Shown piece after piece: positions 8,140 to 11,386 of a stretch of 11,386 bases of DNA; position 1 is the stretch's first letter, and each line of letters begins with the position of its first letter. Position numbers and translations under genes: made by a program. The notes under the pieces were generated by a model. That model was not told the DNA's origin and made no database searches. It saw only the letters and a list, made by a program, of their open reading frames with translations. The DNA comes from Euperipatoides rowelli (lineage: Eukaryota > Onychophora > Udeonychophora > Euonychophora > Peripatopsidae), in NCBI GenBank assembly GCA_003024985.2, contig PXIH01S0022412.1; one strand, given 5' to 3'.

Positions 8140-8153
8140 CTCTCTCTCTCTCT
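8140..8153. repeat. (CT)7 microsatellite
   Basis: Seven perfect CT units, followed by TTCTG. Simple repeat with no further context. Confidence 0.9.
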
Positions 8154-9433
8154 TTCTGAATAGCTGATCCAAATATCTCTCGCTCCAATATTTAACTAAT
8201 TTGGCTTGTATTGTTGTCACAACTTTAAATTCTGGATTACTCAACAGAGGAAACAGAATCTAATAATGATAATACAAATTCATAACAATGGCTAAGTGGG
8301 CTATATGAATAAAATATAAATGATTATAGCAGATTCAATGACTTTATAAATTGAGTATTTTATTTTCAACTAATTACTAACATTTTGTCTTTAAATCAAA
8401 ATGCAGACTCTAAAGTATTGAATGACAAAACATGCATGTAGTCTACATTATATTATGTGTGCATAATAAAACAGTAATCAGATATTCCTTGAATCTAAGT
8501 GTAATCAATTACTACTGAGTCCTATGCCGACTATTCATTATCTATCACCCTAATTAAAATATGATCTTGTTCCAAAGCCAGTAACAGTGCCATCTACGCT
8601 CGGTGCGGGAACTAGTTTTAGAAACTTTTAAAATAAATGTTTGATGCCTGTGTAACGGGCTTAAATGCTAGTACTCACTAACTGTGATATGGCTGTTGGA
8701 GGTTGCATTTATAGTACAAAGTATTTGGCACTTTCCCAATTAAGGAGCATGAGGCGATGGTAGATGCATTTCTGATTAGACGGATTGAATATAATCAAAA
8801 AGTTAAAAAAAAAAAAAAAATATTGCACTTTATTAGTCCATAATTGAACATTTTTAACATCATAATAATATTTTTTTAGGAACCTGTGATTGTGTAGTTT
8901 ATATAGCATTAAAATTAGCTGATTAGAAAATTTGTGATTAGAAAATTTTATACACAGTATAGCCTATAATAATGTTAAAGATGTAGATTTAGGCTTGTAT
9001 AAACATTATAAAATTAATTACATCCGAGATGTAAATGGCTCATCTTTATTTCATTATTTTTCTCATCTTATTACTGAAGAATGCCATTTTTATTTTATTT
9101 TATTTAATGTTGTAATGCCACGATTTTAATTATTATTTGATCTTTCTCTTTTGTGATGCAATAGTGGGGGAGCTGAGTCAAGCAAGTCGTATTATGGTAT
9201 TGAAATATAGGTATTAGTAAATCACAAGTTAAAACAATGTAAACGACATTTCTGAGAAATATCATTAGACAAATTTACATACGCAATGTATTGTTAATAA
9301 TAAGGTGTTGGTAAATTATCTATCCGATAAAGAAAATTCATTAAAAAAAAAAAATATTCAAGATATAAACCTATTTTTTTTTTATTTCAAATGTACATTC
9401 TAAAAGTTTTTTTCAAACTTAATAAATTAATAA
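8154..9433. other. 1.3 kb without recognised genes
   Basis: AT-rich DNA with simple repeats. Around 8588-8630 there is a GC-richer patch (AGTGCCATCTACGCTCGGTG) that resembles patches near 6108 and 9861 but is too short to name. No protein family was recognised in either strand. Confidence 0.4.
8805..8820. repeat. A16 homopolymer
   Basis: Sixteen consecutive A residues. No retroposed sequence ending here and no flanking duplication could be identified, so a poly(A) tail of an inserted copy is not shown. Confidence 0.9.
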
Positions 9434-9838
9434 TTTTTCCATGTGAGCTCTGGGTGTCGCATGCAAAATGAACAAATTCTATTCAATTTATCTCAATTTT
9501 TTGAGCACCATTTTGATGGTCTCTGTCAATCACATCCGGGGTCTTTCAAATTTACAGCATTGGTTCTGTATGCTTTATCCTTAACATAAACTCACAAGTA
9601 TAAGTCCAGTAGTGTTATGCCAGGGGAATGATGGGAGGGGGGGGGGGAGAGATTCCAGGTCCATCATGACTGATCCATCTGTTTGGATAGGTTTGGTCGT
9701 GAACTCCTGAACGGTGAGTGTCCAATGTGATAGTGCACTATTATGTTGAAAAGATACAACAGGTTGGAGATCTTCAAGTTGGGGAGATACAAATTCAGTC
9801 AACATGCCAAGGTACATGGCCATTTTTATGCCATTCAT
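9434..9838 (-). pseudogene. Mariner-type (IS630-Tc1-mariner) transposase, C-terminal relic
   Basis: The minus strand encodes MYLGMLTEFVSPQLEDLQ, then VVSFQHNSALSHWTLTVQEF, which corresponds to the second catalytic box (normally FQQDGAPPHW) of DDE transposases of a mariner-like group frequent in arthropods. A Trp-less IQTDGSV stands for the WIGRDG segment, and PPPLPSFPWHNTTGLIL for the PPRSPDLTPLDFF box. After a frameshift, VYVKDKAYRTNAVNLKD (about 9530-9582) and finally ATPRAHMEKL (about 9434-9465) match the usual C-terminus. Such enzymes cut and paste their element at TA sites. Here the aspartate of the second box is Asn and that of the third box is lost; there are stops and frameshifts, and the N-terminal DNA-binding domain and first catalytic Asp are missing. 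An 11-base G run (9637-9647) sits at the third box. The protein is dead. Confidence 0.82.
9637..9647. repeat. G11 homopolymer inside the transposase relic
   Basis: Eleven G residues, encoding prolines on the minus strand in the third-box region of the mariner-type relic. Such a run is prone to slippage and may have length error. Confidence 0.9.
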
Positions 9839-10449
9839 TTATTTCAACTTCCTAGTAACACTGGTGACATCTATCAGTTAAAAAAAAACTTTTTGAGTGA
9901 ATGAAATTTAAAAAAAGTTTAGGTTCCTATCTTGAATCATTTTTTTAATGAATTTTCTTTATAAGATAGATAATTATGACCATCTTGTATAACACATAAC
10001 ACATTCTGGGAACATTTTAGGCCTTAATAGGATAATAAATTAAATAAATGCAATTACACTAAGCAAATTAAGACAATGTTTGAATACTGAAGTTGAATAT
10101 ATGGTACCATTGATATGAAATCACATTTATTCTGTTGTGCATTCTGTACACTATGTAAATAACAGCTATAATTTTAAAGTCTCAATCAGTTAGATCATTA
10201 CTATATTATAGATTCAAGTTGCTTATGATATGTTTACTTTTGTATTTATTATCAATTGAAGGTTTAACCAATACATAGACAATTGTCAAATCTTACATCC
10301 AGGAAATAAGCATAGATTAAAGGGGCAATATCTTAACCAGCAATTGTTTTAAAACATAAGTGGATATCACTTATCAAGATCTAAATATTTGAATACAACT
10401 GTCCACATTTAAGATAGAGACATCTCTGAATGAAATCAGTCACAGATGA
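9839..10449. other. 600 bases without recognised genes
   Basis: No N-terminal transposase part could be found in the minus-strand frames. TTTTTAAC-rich DNA at 9880-9915 is loosely the reverse complement of 9395-9421 (both contain a run like AAAAGTTTTTTT or its complement) and might be a degraded terminal repeat pair, but the match is mostly homopolymer. The rest is AT-rich with no named feature. Confidence 0.4.
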
Positions 10450-11386
10450 AATCCTAATTCAATAATGTATTTAATTGCAAAACTGTTCCAGATGAAGTGC
10501 ATAAACCAACATTTATTATTAGGAAAATAAAATTTTATATTGTAGAAAATATGAATAATAAGAAACCAACTGATGTCATTTATGTGGATTTTCAGCCACT
10601 TATGAGACACGTGGATCATGGATTACTGGATTGACAAGATGACTAAATATGTTTCCAAAATATTTAACTAACTGGATTTATAATTTTTTGAAAACCAGAT
10701 TTATAGTGGTTGAAGTTATTGGTATTAGATCAGAATCACATTTGATTAATCAAGGATTAATCCAATGTGGTCTATCTCCAACATTATTTAATATTTACAT
10801 TAGGGACTTAGCATATACATTTTAAAATAATATACTTACATATGCAGACGGCATCAAAATCATATAATTAGAGTAGCTGTAATGAATCAAGAAAATACCT
10901 TCAAAATGTTTTTTGAGATTGGATAATGATTTTTGTAAAGAAAACCTTCTAACTATAACAAAGGACAAAACTAAAATCCTGTACTTTGAGAAAATTAATA
11001 TGAAACAAAAATAGTATCTTGATGAAACAAATATAACAATGGTAGATAGATATAAAGAGTTAGGTATTATTTTTGATAATGGGTTATAATTTTCTGATCA
11101 TATTTCATGACTAACAATATCAAAATGAAATTTGGCTGCTTATATAAAACAATAAAACATATGACACCTGACCTCTTTAGATTAATATATGGTAATTACA
11201 TACAACCTTTGATTGATTATGGATCTTCTATATATATAGCGTTAACAAGAATACAGACAAAGTAAAAATAGAAGGTTTTAGGAGATTGACAAAAAAAATA
11301 TTGGATTTAAGAATATTAAATTTGAAGGAAGATATAAAAGATTACAGCTATTGATGCTGTATCAAAGAATTAGTAAAAACAAACTT
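10450..11386 (+). pseudogene. Non-LTR retrotransposon reverse transcriptase, CR1/jockey group (relic 3, runs off the window)
   Basis: The plus strand reads as a LINE reverse transcriptase broken over several frames. KKPTDVIYVDF with VDHGLLD (10563-10631) is motif A, where the expected SKAF is degraded to QPLM; the frame ends at TGA 10632-10634. In another frame, YLTNWIYNFLKTRF (10661-10702) leads to CGLSPTLFNIYIRDL (10766-10810), motif B and following, with a stop at 10823-10825. Motif C is YADG (10841-10852), so the second catalytic Asp is Gly. LTITKDKTKIL and YKELGIIFDNGL (11051-11082) follow, then KHMTPDLFRLIYGNYIQPL (in an open run 11125-11262), and the C-terminal RRLTKKILDL and later LQLLMLY segments reach the right edge. 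Upstream likeness fades near 10450. It is inactive, is oriented opposite to relics 1 and 2, and is a distinct element by its motifs. Confidence 0.87.

Noticed and set aside
8709-8909. 66-codon minus-strand open frame
   Set aside because: It runs through the A16 homopolymer (a Phe run) and has the composition of random AT-rich DNA.
9395-9915. Terminal inverted repeats around the mariner-type relic
   Set aside because: The apparent match is mostly A/T homopolymer and no clean TA flanks could be fixed.
1-11386. Bacterial or phage defence system, CRISPR array or operon
   Set aside because: No prokaryotic coding density, no regularly spaced short repeats with unique spacers, and all recognisable coding relics belong to eukaryotic mobile elements.

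Overview
This is a window of AT-rich (about 70% A+T by eye) animal-type nuclear DNA with no intact gene. Everything I can identify with some confidence is decayed mobile DNA or simple/tandem repeat. There is no bacterial gene density, operon, ribosome-binding-site pattern or CRISPR. The mix of elements points to an invertebrate metazoan: non-LTR retrotransposon reverse transcriptases of the CR1/jockey type, a mariner-type DDE transposase of a kind common in arthropods, a tRNA-derived SINE, and a TTAA-flanked piggyBac-like non-autonomous element. An arthropod is a reasonable guess, but the species cannot be read from the sequence.

Layout, left to right. Bases 328-416 and about 620-738 hold two clusters of one degenerate 37-bp minisatellite. 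Bases 904-1645 (minus) are the 3' half of a CR1/L2-like reverse transcriptase ORF. Its identifiable upstream limit lies next to a perfect 65-bp palindrome (1660-1724). Bases about 2170-3290 (minus) are a second, different reverse transcriptase relic that keeps an ADD catalytic motif and is followed by a (TAA)6 stretch that may be its 3' tail. Bases 3291-4597 hold nothing recognisable apart from a small hairpin. Bases 4598-5210 look like a TTAA/CCCTTT-ended non-autonomous DNA element with a tRNA-derived SINE head (5023-5096, minus) lying inside it; a second TTAA-CCCTTT end begins at 5219. Bases 5737-5934 (minus) may be a further small reverse transcriptase fragment. Two related hairpins sit at about 4797 and 5999. 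An unidentified open stretch lies on the minus strand at 6287-6574. A perfect 58-bp direct duplication lies at 6875-6995. From 7000 to 9430 there is only AT-rich DNA with simple repeats. Bases about 9434-9838 (minus) are the C-terminal part of a dead mariner-type transposase, interrupted by an 11-base G run. From about 10450 to the right edge is a fourth reverse transcriptase relic, on the plus strand, frameshifted at least twice and running out of the window.

The genes do not work together: each is an independent, broken insertion. I found no evidence for an undescribed functional system. The most distinctive structures are the near-spacerless palindrome, the 37-bp minisatellite, the putative TTAA element with its nested SINE, and the exact 58-bp duplication.
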